Assembly: GCA_946406035.1 (NCBI GenBank)
Contig: CAMJJG010000001.1
Coordinates: forward strand, 62,001 to 126,000
From: an uncultured Prevotellaceae bacterium
GTDB taxonomy: Bacteria; Bacteroidota; Bacteroidia; Bacteroidales; Muribaculaceae
Reading direction: 5' to 3'
DNA: 64,000 bases
Shown: piece by piece, positions 17,961-26,965 of the stretch
Layout of the letters: each line of letters starts with the position of its first letter
How positions within the stretch are numbered: position 1 is the first letter of the stretch
The notes under the pieces: model-generated
Database searches by the model: none
What the model saw: the letters and a program-made list of their open reading frames with translations, nothing else
What the model was told of the DNA's origin: nothing
Made by a program: the position numbers and the translations under genes

Positions 17961-18881
17961 ATGATGAAGCAAGCGATTATATCAGGGGCCGATGGCTTTG
18001 TAGGTAGTTATACGGTTCAGTGTTTTCTTGATAACGGCATCAAAGTGTTAGCGCTGGATGTCGTTCAAGAGCCCAGACGGTTAAAACCTCAGGCTGGTTT
18101 GGACTATAAATGCATTGACGTGAGCGATGTGCAACAGTTGGTGGGTGCAATCCCCGTGGGCATGTATGACACGTTTATTCATTTTGCATGGGCAGGCTCA
18201 GCTGGGCCGCAAAGGACTGATTATAACCTGCAGATGCAGAATGCGCTCAATACCGTAGAATGCATGAAAGCCGCGAAACAGCTCGGTTGTCAACGCTTTG
18301 TTTGCGCTGGCAGCATCATGGAACGTGAAGTGGAAGCCGCTGTTCACACCCAAGGCAGTCATCCCGGTATGGGCTATATCTATGGCATGGGCAAGCTTAT
18401 TGCCCATTGCTTGTGCAAGTCGGTAGCAGCCCAGATCGGTATAGACCTGCTGTGGCCAATGATAACAAATGCTTATGGAGTAGGGGAACTGTCACCCAGG
18501 TTTGTTAACACGACGTTACGGAAAATTATCAATAACGAGCCCTTGCAGTTTACCGCAGGAACCCAAAATTATGATTTTGTCTATGTAACCGATGTGGCCA
18601 GAGCGTTTTATGCCGTAGCCAAGAATGGCATTCCCTTTAAGGAATATCTCATCGGCAGTGGTAATGCACGCCCGCTCAAGGAGTTTATCATTGAAATGCA
18701 GCATGCGCTGGCACCACACAATGAGCCCCTGTTTGGCGATGTTCCCTTTACGGGCACCAATATGCCTTTATCGGCATTTGATACATCAGACATTGAGCAG
18801 GATTGTGAGTTCAAGCCCGAGGTGAGCTTTGCTGATGGCACTCGCATGACGATGGAGTGGCTCAAATCCTTGAAGAATTAA
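17961..18881 (+). CDS. NAD(P)-dependent SDR, probable CDP-4-keto-6-deoxyhexose reductase
   Basis: A 306-residue extended short-chain dehydrogenase. The glycine motif GADGFVGSYTVQCF binds NAD(P) and the catalytic pair is in GYIYGMGKLIAHCLC (YxxxK). QNYDFVYVTDVARAFYAVAK and LIGSGNARPLKEFI are typical of sugar epimerase/reductases. It lies 3 nt after rfbG and 10 nt before the RmlC-like epimerase. A role as the terminal 4-ketoreductase of a CDP-6-deoxyhexose pathway is inferred from position. RfbJ-type synthases and C4-epimerases are alternatives. Confidence 0.78.
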   Translation: MMKQAIISGADGFVGSYTVQCFLDNGIKVLALDVVQEPRRLKPQAGLDYKCIDVSDVQQLVGAIPVGMYDTFIHFAWAGSAGPQRTDYNLQMQNALNTVECMKAAKQLGCQRFVCAGSIMEREVEAAVHTQGSHPGMGYIYGMGKLIAHCLCKSVAAQIGIDLLWPMITNAYGVGELSPRFVNTTLRKIINNEPLQFTAGTQNYDFVYVTDVARAFYAVAKNGIPFKEYLIGSGNARPLKEFIIEMQHALAPHNEPLFGDVPFTGTNMPLSAFDTSDIEQDCEFKPEVSFADGTRMTMEWLKSLKN

Positions 18882-18891
18882 TTAAAGATTT

Positions 18892-19455
18892 ATGGTGCAA
18901 AAGTTTGAATTCCAGGAATTGGAGTTGAGTGGCGCTTATTTGATCAAGCCCTTTTATGCTGCCGATATACGTGGCGGATTCATTAAGGATTACAACATCG
19001 ACACCTTCAAGGCCAATGGTATTGACCACGAGTTGAAGGAAGTGTTCTATACCGTTTCTAAGCGCGGAGTGATCAGGGCAATGCATTTCCAGCTGGTGAA
19101 GCAGCAGGCCAAATTGGTGCGCTGTGTGAGTGGTCACGTCTATGATGTTATTGCCGATTTAAGGCCGGATTCACCTACGTTTGGCAAATGGTGCGGTTTT
19201 CACCTGACAGGAGAAAACATGCTATCCTTGTATGTCCCTCAACATTTCGCTCACGGTTACCTTGTGCTTGAAGATTCTGTCGTGAGCTACAAGTGCGGGG
19301 AAGTCTTCTATGCTGATGGCGATTCGGGTATTATGTATAATGACCCCGATTTGAATATAAGCTGGCCGTTTGAGGAAATCGGGGGCCAACAAAATCTCAT
19401 CATCAGTGACAAGGACCTCAATCTGATGTCTTTCCAGGACTACAAGGCACTGTAG
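18892..19455 (+). CDS. RmlC-like 3(,5)-epimerase of a keto-deoxysugar
   Basis: A 187-residue cupin of the dTDP-4-dehydrorhamnose 3,5-epimerase family. The catalytic His is in GVIRAMHFQ and the core motif is LVRCVSGHVYDVIADLRPDS. The second catalytic stretch is LYVPQHFAHGYLVLED, followed by YKCGEVFY. RmlA, RmlB and RmlD are absent from the window, whereas RfbF and RfbG are immediately upstream. The substrate is therefore more likely CDP-4-keto-6-deoxyglucose than the dTDP form. With the adjacent reductase it would give an epimerised CDP-6-deoxyhexose. Whether it inverts C3, C5 or both cannot be read. Confidence 0.85.
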   Translation: MVQKFEFQELELSGAYLIKPFYAADIRGGFIKDYNIDTFKANGIDHELKEVFYTVSKRGVIRAMHFQLVKQQAKLVRCVSGHVYDVIADLRPDSPTFGKWCGFHLTGENMLSLYVPQHFAHGYLVLEDSVVSYKCGEVFYADGDSGIMYNDPDLNISWPFEEIGGQQNLIISDKDLNLMSFQDYKAL

Positions 19456-19525
19456 TGTTTGGCATATTAGTATTCAAGAGAAGTAAGCCAAGCGCGAGGG
19501 AATACACTATCAGTTTCATGAAACA

Positions 19526-20560
19526 GTGAGAATAAGCATTATAACCACAATATATAAAGCGGAGAAAGACTTGCCTCGCCTTCTTGACTCGATGATGGCG
19601 TTGCAAAGCCCGAATTTGGAGTTTTTCCTAATTGATAATGGCTCACCCGATTGCTGTGGAGAAATATGTGCTGAGTATGCGTCACGCGATAATCGCTTTT
19701 TTATCAGGAGCCTAAAGGATAATATCGGTTATATCAAGGCTCGCATGCTGGGCATCAAGGAGTGTCATGGAGATTATGTGGGCTTTTGTGACTCTGATGA
19801 TTATCTGGAACCAGGGGGATATGATCACGCTATACAAGTGATTAAAGATCAAGGCTGTGACCTGCTAATAACTTCACATAAAGTCCACTTTGGAGAAGAC
19901 GTATATTTGATGAATCCCCCTTTTCAGGAGGGTCTCTATCAGCATGAGTCTATCAAAAAAGATATCCTGCCTCAAGCGTTTGGCTTCTTGAAGGAGCGGG
20001 ACCGTTTGCATGGCTTTATGTGGAAGCAGATTTATAGGAAAAGCATAATTCTGGATTCTGATATCTCGCTCATCGAGGAATTAAAACCCTGGGAAGACCA
20101 GATTTTCAATATCGATGTGATTCAGCGGTGCGATAGCGTTAGCGTTGATCATCAAGTGATATATAATTATTTTGCCAATTCAGGCTCTGTTACCGATAGT
20201 ATGATCAAGAATTTTGACGCTGATGATTTCTGGCGGAAAACTAGGCTACTATACGTCGAGAAACAGCGTCGAGCCACTCAGCCCATTGAGCAACGGGCCA
20301 ATGCCAATGCCGCAATGGTGAATTTGGACTCACTGGTCGTGTGCTTGTGCAAAAAGGTATCTTTATCAGCAACTACTGTTTCTGGCACATTGCGATCTCT
20401 CTTGGGGAGTGATGAGGTGGCTAGTCAGATAATGACTACCGCTTCATGGCATGACATGGGCAAGCGCTTGCGGTTTGTGACGTTTTGTCTTCGTTACAGG
20501 TTATATGGTATTCTTGTGCGTATTGTGAGGCGCGAACTTAAACGAGCAGGCATAATATGA
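19526..20560 (+). CDS. Family 2 glycosyltransferase
   Basis: A 344-residue GT-A glycosyltransferase starting at GTG 19526 (MRISIITTIYKAEKDLPRLL). The nucleotide-binding stretch FLIDNGSPDCCGEICAEYAS and DxD site VGFCDSDDYLEPGGYD are intact. KPWEDQIFNIDVIQ is the usual acceptor-side E-D-x-x-F motif of such enzymes. The gene begins the AT-richer central block and its stop overlaps the next start by 4 nt. No donor assignment. Confidence 0.86.
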   Translation: MRISIITTIYKAEKDLPRLLDSMMALQSPNLEFFLIDNGSPDCCGEICAEYASRDNRFFIRSLKDNIGYIKARMLGIKECHGDYVGFCDSDDYLEPGGYDHAIQVIKDQGCDLLITSHKVHFGEDVYLMNPPFQEGLYQHESIKKDILPQAFGFLKERDRLHGFMWKQIYRKSIILDSDISLIEELKPWEDQIFNIDVIQRCDSVSVDHQVIYNYFANSGSVTDSMIKNFDADDFWRKTRLLYVEKQRRATQPIEQRANANAAMVNLDSLVVCLCKKVSLSATTVSGTLRSLLGSDEVASQIMTTASWHDMGKRLRFVTFCLRYRLYGILVRIVRRELKRAGII

Positions 20561-21573
20561 GCAGTGATAAACGCATATCTTGGATTGACACAGCTCGCGG
20601 CATCGGGTTGATGTCCGTATTTATTGCACATCTAAATGTGCCGTTTGCCTCTGCATGGATGCATACTTTTGCGATGCCTTTGTTTTTTTTCTTGAGCGGG
20701 CTGTTGTATCCAGGCTATAAGAAACAGGACTTCACGCAGTTCACATGGCGTCGATTCAAGAGATTGGTTATTCCATATTTTACTCTTGGTTCGGTAATTA
20801 TACTGTTTTATTGTTGTGTGTATGCAATGCAGAACGAGCCACTATCGAGCTATATCGAGATGCTGCGCTCATTTCTCATTCAAGAGCATTATTGGACAAT
20901 ATGGTTCCTGGCGGCCTTGTTCCTGACCCAATTGATCTATTATGGAATCGACTATTGTTTTAGCCGTTGGAAGTATGCCGTGACAATCGCTTCTGTAGCG
21001 TTATGTGCCTTTGGATTAATGAGATATAGACTTGGATGGGGCTCGCTGCCATGGAACTTGGATGTGGCATTCGAGGCGCAATTCTTTTTTCATTTAGGCT
21101 ATCGATTCATGCATTCGACACGGGTAAAAGAATTTTTCGTCGGGAATCATTCGATTTACAAGTTTGCCGCCATCATTCTTGTTTGTCTTGCTGTTAACGT
21201 TATTGCTGCCAAAGCGTGCATAGTATTATCCGGGTATTCGCTGGACATGTCAATCGGCCTGTACGGAAACGAGATAATGACCTTTATTGCGGCAGTAGCT
21301 GGCATTTTGATGATCGTGTCGCTGGCCTCGGTGATTCATTCTGTATTTCTCTCCTACATTGGCCGAAACACGATGATTCTGTTCTCATGGCATTCACGCA
21401 TCGTAATAGTTGCCTGCGGCATGATATATGCGCACTTTGGATTGTTCCAGACGCATGACATTGGAACATCAGTGTTGCGGGCATCAATTACGCTTATTAT
21501 AATTCTAGTTGTTCTTATTCCCGTAAACGAGCTTATAAAGCGATTACCCTGTCACAAGCTTTTTGGTGTGTGA
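20557..21573 (+). CDS. Acyltransferase 3 family membrane protein (O-acyltransferase)
   Basis: A 338-residue integral membrane protein with about ten hydrophobic segments. The family start is ISWIDTARGIGLMSVFIAHL with the conserved His25, then AMPLFFFLSGLLYPGYKKQ and FTWRRFKRLVIPYFTLG. Family members O-acetylate or otherwise acylate exported glycans at the membrane, using acyl-CoA. Its ATG overlaps the preceding glycosyltransferase stop (ATGA), so the two are translationally coupled. It probably modifies a sugar of the repeat unit; acetyl is the default guess. A second, unrelated-in-detail copy lies at 44256. Confidence 0.88.
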   Translation: MSSDKRISWIDTARGIGLMSVFIAHLNVPFASAWMHTFAMPLFFFLSGLLYPGYKKQDFTQFTWRRFKRLVIPYFTLGSVIILFYCCVYAMQNEPLSSYIEMLRSFLIQEHYWTIWFLAALFLTQLIYYGIDYCFSRWKYAVTIASVALCAFGLMRYRLGWGSLPWNLDVAFEAQFFFHLGYRFMHSTRVKEFFVGNHSIYKFAAIILVCLAVNVIAAKACIVLSGYSLDMSIGLYGNEIMTFIAAVAGILMIVSLASVIHSVFLSYIGRNTMILFSWHSRIVIVACGMIYAHFGLFQTHDIGTSVLRASITLIIILVVLIPVNELIKRLPCHKLFGV

Positions 21574-21627
21574 TAGCTTTAATCGCTTTAATGGATTATA
21601 GGGCAGAATTTAAGAGATTTTATTGAT

Positions 21628-22806
21628 ATGGGACCTATTACATTTATCGAACCCTACTATTATAACACCGTGTGGTATGTTGTATTATTGATTATCACAT
21701 GGATGACGATTATATACTACGTTGGCTCCGGTGACCAGAAGATGCTGCTATCAGAGGGCGATGCTTCTCAAGGTTTTGCGATATTGTTAGCATTTATTGT
21801 TACCTATTATATTGGATTGCGCCCCATCTATCGTGACTTCGTAGATATGAGCAACTACGCTTACATGTTTAGGCATGCTGACTTTGATTATATCGCACCT
21901 AGCTTCAACGAGGAATGGTTGTGGAGCGATGTTACGGCTTTTTTCAAAAAAAATGGTTTTACGGTCCATGATTTTTTCTTATTTGTTGAGCTCGTTTATG
22001 TAATGGGATTTCTCGTGAGTGCCATTCTGGTCACTCGAGATCACTTGTGGATGGTGATGCTCTTTGTATATACATCGTTCAGTTTCCTCTCTTTTGGCGA
22101 GAACGGCATTCGTAACGGCATGTCATGTAGTATCATGTTGATTGGAATCTGTCTGATGGCCGATAAAAGGACATCTCGAAGAGTGCTGGCATATATTATG
22201 ATGTTTTTGGCGTTTGGTATCCATCGTAGTATTATGTTACCAATTGTCGCGTCATTTGCGTCATTATATCTAATCAAGGATACAAAAATAGCTATACGAT
22301 TCTGGCTTATATCTATTGGCATTTCTTTGGTCGCTGGCTCCTCAATGGAGCAATTCTTTGCTTCTCTTGGTTTTGATGACCGTATGTCTTCATACGTTGA
22401 AATAGATGAAAGCTTTAAAGAGTATGCTTTCTCTAAAACCGGTTTTAGGTGGGACTTTTTCCTTTATAGTGCTTTCCCTGTAGTATTAATTTGGTACGTT
22501 ACCGTTTATCGTAAGTTTAGAGACAAGACCTATGATGTCATAGCGATTACCTATTTGTTATGCAATGCGTTCTGGCTTATGGTGATTCGTGCTGCCTATT
22601 CTAATCGCTTCGCATATTTGTCCTGGTTTATGTATCCGTTGGTGGTTGCCTATCCGCTATTTAGAATGAACCTCTGGAAGGACCAAGACCGTCGAACCGC
22701 ATTGATCCTCTTTGGTTACTCTGGCTTTGATTTCTTTATGTTCTTCATCTATTACTTTGGAACATCTGGTTTTAAAGGCTTCGATCAGTACTGGTGGAGA
22801 AAGTAA
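21628..22806 (+). CDS. EpsG family protein, probable repeat-unit polymerase (Wzy-type)
   Basis: A 392-residue polytopic membrane protein with about ten segments. EpsG/Wzy-like features are the early VTYYIGLRPIYRDFVDMSNY with charged residues in a periplasmic loop and SFLSFGENGIRNGMSCSI, the family's R-N/Q-hallmark region. FGIHRSIMLPIVASFASLYL and AAYSNRFAYLSWFMYPLVV follow. Sequence conservation in polymerases is low, so the call rests on topology, motif pattern and position inside a glycosyltransferase cluster. If right, it joins lipid-linked repeat units in the periplasm. It is the only polymerase candidate in the window. Confidence 0.82.
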   Translation: MGPITFIEPYYYNTVWYVVLLIITWMTIIYYVGSGDQKMLLSEGDASQGFAILLAFIVTYYIGLRPIYRDFVDMSNYAYMFRHADFDYIAPSFNEEWLWSDVTAFFKKNGFTVHDFFLFVELVYVMGFLVSAILVTRDHLWMVMLFVYTSFSFLSFGENGIRNGMSCSIMLIGICLMADKRTSRRVLAYIMMFLAFGIHRSIMLPIVASFASLYLIKDTKIAIRFWLISIGISLVAGSSMEQFFASLGFDDRMSSYVEIDESFKEYAFSKTGFRWDFFLYSAFPVVLIWYVTVYRKFRDKTYDVIAITYLLCNAFWLMVIRAAYSNRFAYLSWFMYPLVVAYPLFRMNLWKDQDRRTALILFGYSGFDFFMFFIYYFGTSGFKGFDQYWWRK

Positions 22807-22839
22807 TCACATTGCTACAAGTTGATTTTTCATGTGAGA

Positions 22840-23886
22840 ATGGAACGCACGCCTCTTGTCTCAATCGTTATTCCAGTTTACAATGTCGAGAAATATCTGC
22901 GGCAATGCCTTGATAGTGTCGTCAACCAAACTTATGGTAATCTTGAGATAGTATGTGTCAATGACGGATCCCCTGATGGGTCAATTGATATCCTGAGGGA
23001 ATATGAAAAACAAGACAACAGGGTAAAAGTCATCAGTATTGAGAACCAGGGCCTTTCCGGTGCTCGTAACGAGGGCACCGCTATGTGTTCTGGGGATTAT
23101 CTCATGTATATTGATAGTGATGACTGGGTGGACATTGATACCATCGAGATTGCGCTAAGGGCGGCGCTCGAGGATGATGTGGATTTAGTATTGTGGAATT
23201 ACGTCAAGGAGTATGAGGATTCATCTCAGCCAGTCAGTGTCTTTCATGAGAGGACGTGTTTCAAGGGGGAAGATTACGTTCGGTTGAATCAGCGTTTGGT
23301 TGGTCTAACAGGTGAGCAACTTGCTCATCCCGAACAGTGTGACTCGATTTCAACTGCATGGGGTAAATTGTACAGGATGTCTGTCATTCGAGAACACGAT
23401 ATCAAGTTTGTGGATACTAGAATTATTGGTACCGAGGATTTGTTGTTCAACGCTGAGGTATTTAATTATTGCGCTTCGGCTGTAGCGTTGCCCAATAAGT
23501 TCAATCATTATCGCAAGTCCAATGTTTCGTCGTTGACAAAGAACTTCAAACCTCAGTTTTTTGATCAGTCATGTGAGTTGCAGCGCCGATTGCGTGCCGT
23601 TTGTGGTGGTCAGGAACATCTGCAACAATCACTTTCTAACAGAACTGCCCTGAGTTTAATAGGCCTAGGTATAAGAGTGGCGTCGTCACCAGGATCATTT
23701 TTCCAAAAGAAAAAACGCCTTGACAACATTATCTCTAACCCGATGTACAGGTCGGCATTTCGGACTCTCGAAACCGAGTATATGCCGATCCACTGGAGAC
23801 TGTTTTATTTTTGCGCAAAAAACAGGATGACAGTCTCTCTATTATCTATGCTTTGTGTGATGAGGCGAATCATCATTCGGCGATAG
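22840..23886 (+). CDS. Family 2 glycosyltransferase
   Basis: A 348-residue GT-A enzyme. ATG 22840 (MERTPLVSIVIPVYNVEKYL) is preferred over an in-frame TTG at 22822. Nucleotide-binding stretch VNDGSPDGSIDILREYEKQD and metal site MYIDSDDWVDIDTIE are intact, as is TRIIGTEDLLFNAEVFNY. Its overall layout, including HWRLFYFCAKNRM near the C-terminus, parallels the GT2 at 25828 (HWRVFYRAASNKI), so the two look like paralogues with different acceptors or donors. Confidence 0.88.
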   Translation: MERTPLVSIVIPVYNVEKYLRQCLDSVVNQTYGNLEIVCVNDGSPDGSIDILREYEKQDNRVKVISIENQGLSGARNEGTAMCSGDYLMYIDSDDWVDIDTIEIALRAALEDDVDLVLWNYVKEYEDSSQPVSVFHERTCFKGEDYVRLNQRLVGLTGEQLAHPEQCDSISTAWGKLYRMSVIREHDIKFVDTRIIGTEDLLFNAEVFNYCASAVALPNKFNHYRKSNVSSLTKNFKPQFFDQSCELQRRLRAVCGGQEHLQQSLSNRTALSLIGLGIRVASSPGSFFQKKKRLDNIISNPMYRSAFRTLETEYMPIHWRLFYFCAKNRMTVSLLSMLCVMRRIIIRR

Positions 23887-23924
23887 ACCTTTAGATGCTG
23901 TAGATGTAATAAAAATAGTTGAGA

Positions 23925-24590
23925 ATGATGAATTGGGCAAGGATCAAGCATTACGAGCAGGTTTTTTATAACAAGTATTATCCTCCAACGGTAATTCATA
24001 GAATTATCTCTAGGCGTAATAATAAGAATAAGGATTTTTCTATTCTGTGTGGAAATTGCATGGGTGGCATCATCTGCAACAAGTTAAACGTTCCATTCCT
24101 ATCTCCAACGGTTAACCTCATGATGTCTCAGCCTGATTTATACAAGTTGCTGATGAACCTCTCCGATTATTTGAGCAGTGATTTTGAAGAACTGCCAGCC
24201 ATGGAGGTGCCCAGAGGCAGATTAAAGGACATTGTGATAAATTTCACTCATTTTAATTCCTATGATGATGGCGTGAAAGCATGGAAACGGCGTTGTGGCA
24301 GAATAAACTATAACAACTTATGGGTCATTGCTACCGATAGGGATGGTGTAACCGAAGAGGATATTGCCTCGTTACAGCATGTCGATTGTCGAGGCCTTGT
24401 GGTTTTTACCGCAAAGAAATATGATTATCCCTATTGTTTCCAGCTAAAACAATTTGAAGGGCAGAACCAAATCGGTGACATCATGCAACAAACGATTTAC
24501 GGCAAGCGCTATTTTGAAATATACTTCGACTATGTGAGGTGGTTAAATTCTGACGACAAGGTTGCAGAGCATTTTAGATTGAAGGATTAA
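23925..24590 (+). CDS. DUF1919 family protein
   Basis: A protein of about 221 residues matching the DUF1919 family, found in many glycan clusters and without an established activity. Visible landmarks are FSILCGNCMGGIICNKLNVP near residue 40, LSPTVNLMMSQPDLYKLLMN, and IVINFTHFNSYDDGVKAWKR. NLWVIATDRDGVTEEDIASL and VVFTAKKYDYPYC follow. ATG 23925 or 23928 is the likely start; an in-frame TTG at 23919 is less plausible. Soluble, no signal peptide. Family context suggests transferase-like modification of the glycan. Confidence 0.8.
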   Translation: MMNWARIKHYEQVFYNKYYPPTVIHRIISRRNNKNKDFSILCGNCMGGIICNKLNVPFLSPTVNLMMSQPDLYKLLMNLSDYLSSDFEELPAMEVPRGRLKDIVINFTHFNSYDDGVKAWKRRCGRINYNNLWVIATDRDGVTEEDIASLQHVDCRGLVVFTAKKYDYPYCFQLKQFEGQNQIGDIMQQTIYGKRYFEIYFDYVRWLNSDDKVAEHFRLKD

Positions 24591-24615
24591 TAGGTCTTTA
24601 AATCATCTGTTTGAT

Positions 24616-25761
24616 ATGAAGATTGTATATTGCCTTAATAGCATCAGATTTCTAGGTGGAATTCAACGAGTTACACCTGTCAAGGCCAATGCGTTGGCTG
24701 AGATTCCAGGAAATGAGGTATATGTAGTGGTGACAGACAACAAATCGGGTCCAGCAATTCATGAATTATCTCCCAAAGTTCACCTCATCGACTTGGACAT
24801 CAACTACTATGATCATAATGACGAACGGTCAACACTGGTTAACATGATTGTTGGCTTGGCCAAGGGCATTCCTCACAAGAGGGCGCTCAAGCGGGTGCTG
24901 AGGCAGATCGATCCCGATGTTGTGATTTCAACAGGTACATCCGAGAAATTTATGCTCACCTCGATGGGTAAAAGGACTTGGAAAATAATCCGGGAATTCC
25001 ATAATGAACGGTATTACAGGTCAAAATATGCGCGTTCACGGTTTAAGAAATTAATAGGTAAGTTGTCTGATTACTATGAGTTTAACCACGTTGATAGAAA
25101 ATTTGATCGAATAGTGGTTTTAACCCAAGAGGATAAGGAAACCAATTGGATTGGTTGGGATAATGTTACCGTTGTACCCAATCCGGTTGCGTTCACTTGT
25201 AGTAATCCTTCAGATGTGAGCGAAAAACTGGTGGTTTCATCGGGTCGCTATCACCATGTGAAGAATTTTGCCGCGTTGATTAGGGTGTTCAGCAAGGTTG
25301 TGTCAAAGCATCCGGATTGGGTCTTGAAAATCTATGGTGACGGGGAATTGAGATCATCGTTGCAGTCACAAATCAACGACCTCGGCTTGCAGCACAATGT
25401 ATTGCTCATGGGATTTTCCAACGCAATTGACCAGGAATTGAGGCAAGCGTCAATTTTTGCTTTCTCGTCTTTGGTCGAGGGATTTGCCCTGGTTATCGTC
25501 GAAGCCATGGAGTGTGGCTTGCCTGTGGTGTCCTATCAATGCCCTTGCGGCCCCAAGGACATTATTACAGACGGTAAGGATGGCTTCCTGATTCCCGTGA
25601 ATGACGAGCAGCTGATGGCCGAGCGCATCTGCACCTTGATTGAAGATGAAGAGCTTCGCCACCAGATGAGCATTGCCGCGCGCAAGCGGGCCAAAGACTA
25701 TCAAGCCGACAGCATCGCCCAGCAATGGATGAAATTGTTTAACGAAGTCGTTAACAATTAA
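24616..25761 (+). CDS. Family 4 glycosyltransferase
   Basis: A 381-residue GT-B retaining glycosyltransferase. The start is MKIVYCLNSIRFLGGIQRVT. The donor domain has VVSSGRYHHVKNFAALIRVF and LKIYGDGELRSSLQSQINDL, then the GT4 signature SSLVEGFALVIVEAMECGLP around residue 285 and YQCPCGPKDIITDGKDGFLI. The last feature resembles GalNAc/GlcNAc-transferring PglA/PglJ-type enzymes, but that is a weak hint. It stands 25 nt after the DUF1919 gene. Confidence 0.88.
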   Translation: MKIVYCLNSIRFLGGIQRVTPVKANALAEIPGNEVYVVVTDNKSGPAIHELSPKVHLIDLDINYYDHNDERSTLVNMIVGLAKGIPHKRALKRVLRQIDPDVVISTGTSEKFMLTSMGKRTWKIIREFHNERYYRSKYARSRFKKLIGKLSDYYEFNHVDRKFDRIVVLTQEDKETNWIGWDNVTVVPNPVAFTCSNPSDVSEKLVVSSGRYHHVKNFAALIRVFSKVVSKHPDWVLKIYGDGELRSSLQSQINDLGLQHNVLLMGFSNAIDQELRQASIFAFSSLVEGFALVIVEAMECGLPVVSYQCPCGPKDIITDGKDGFLIPVNDEQLMAERICTLIEDEELRHQMSIAARKRAKDYQADSIAQQWMKLFNEVVNN

Positions 25762-25827
25762 TTTAATAGACAGGTCTTTAAGCATTTTATAATTGCCGGT
25801 TGGTGCAGTAAAATAGCGCTCTCTAGG

Positions 25828-26850
25828 ATGACGACTCCACTAGTGTCTATCATTATCCCTATTTATAACGCAGAGAAATACCTCTCTAAGTGCCTTGACT
25901 CTGTACTGAATCAGACATACACAAATATAGAAGTGATCTGTGTTAATGACGGTAGTAATGACGGCAGTAGGGGAATCCTGGAAGAGTACGCATCACAAAG
26001 TTCAAACCTCAAAGTTATCAGTATTGATAATGCGGGCGTATCTAATGCGCGAAATGTTGCCTTGAAACAGATTTCTGGTTCATTGGTTATGTTTGTTGAT
26101 GCTGATGATTGGATTGACAATAATTGTGTCGAAGTTCTTGTTCATTTCTTATGCGAGCATGAATGTGACATTGTTATGTTTCCATATTTGAGGGAACGAG
26201 TGAAGTCTTCACTCAAGTGCGATCTGTTTGATGACCAGATTATTTTTAGAGGGAGTGAGTGCCGCCGTTTGGCCCGATTGATGATAGGGCCTATTGGTAA
26301 TGAGATTACCTCGCCGTCTAAACTGAATTCGTTTGCTACGGTGTGGGGCAAGCTATATCGCAGCGAACTATTAGAAGGACTCGGTTTTATTGATTTGAAC
26401 ATTATTGGCAGTGCCGAAGACTCTCTTTTCAATATGTTCGTTTTCAAGCGGGCAAGCATTGTTGGTTATTGCCCAGATCTATACTATCATTACCGTAGGT
26501 GCGATGAGTCTTCTTTAACAGGTAGCCACATTGCTGAACTGAAAGAAAAGCGCAAAGCAATGTATGGGATGATAGCTGATCATTTTAAAAGTGCCGACGA
26601 GAAACAAGCATTGACTAATCGAGTCGCAATAGATGTTTTGAGTCTACTGATCAATGCGAATATGTCCCAAACACCTCGTGCTGAGATTCGTTCTGTGCTT
26701 GCTGATGACTATTATCAGGCGGCATTGCGTCAGTTAAACACTTCTAAGTTGCAGCTTCATTGGCGTGTGTTTTATAGAGCGGCTTCCAATAAAATTTTTT
26801 GGATAGTAAAGATATTGCTTGAAATCATTGACTTTATACGCCGACAATGA
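25828..26850 (+). CDS. Family 2 glycosyltransferase
   Basis: A 340-residue GT-A enzyme starting MTTPLVSIIIPIYNAEKYLS. It has VNDGSNDGSRGILEEYASQS and metal site VMFVDADDWIDNNCVEV, followed by NIIGSAEDSLFNMFVFK. It is similar along its length to the product of the gene at 22840, including the unusual C-terminal HWRVFYRAASNK segment. Very AT-rich, like its neighbours. A 112-nt gap with inverted repeats follows. Confidence 0.88.
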   Translation: MTTPLVSIIIPIYNAEKYLSKCLDSVLNQTYTNIEVICVNDGSNDGSRGILEEYASQSSNLKVISIDNAGVSNARNVALKQISGSLVMFVDADDWIDNNCVEVLVHFLCEHECDIVMFPYLRERVKSSLKCDLFDDQIIFRGSECRRLARLMIGPIGNEITSPSKLNSFATVWGKLYRSELLEGLGFIDLNIIGSAEDSLFNMFVFKRASIVGYCPDLYYHYRRCDESSLTGSHIAELKEKRKAMYGMIADHFKSADEKQALTNRVAIDVLSLLINANMSQTPRAEIRSVLADDYYQAALRQLNTSKLQLHWRVFYRAASNKIFWIVKILLEIIDFIRRQ

Positions 26851-26906
26851 TTCGCCGCTTCATGTGGGGAAATTTACAAGTATAAGAATTAGTTAAATTT
26901 CGTGAA

Positions 26907-26965
26907 GTTTACATTAACGATACCAGTTTAGGCCTTAAGAAAGGGCCAGGATGTAAACGTTAATG
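26907..26965 (+). repeat. Overlapping inverted repeats reaching into the next start codon
   Basis: GTTTACAT (26907-26914) matches ATGTAAAC (26951-26958). The overlapping CATTAACG (26912-26919) matches CGTTAATG (26958-26965), which contains the ATG at 26963. Between them is a small GGCCTT/AAGGGCC hairpin. The two outer pairings exclude each other. Confidence 0.45.

Noticed and set aside
16079-18881. A 3,6-dideoxyhexose (abequose/paratose/tyvelose) pathway
   Set aside because: RfbF and RfbG are present but no RfbH/DdhC 3-dehydrase or DdhD reductase is found in the window.
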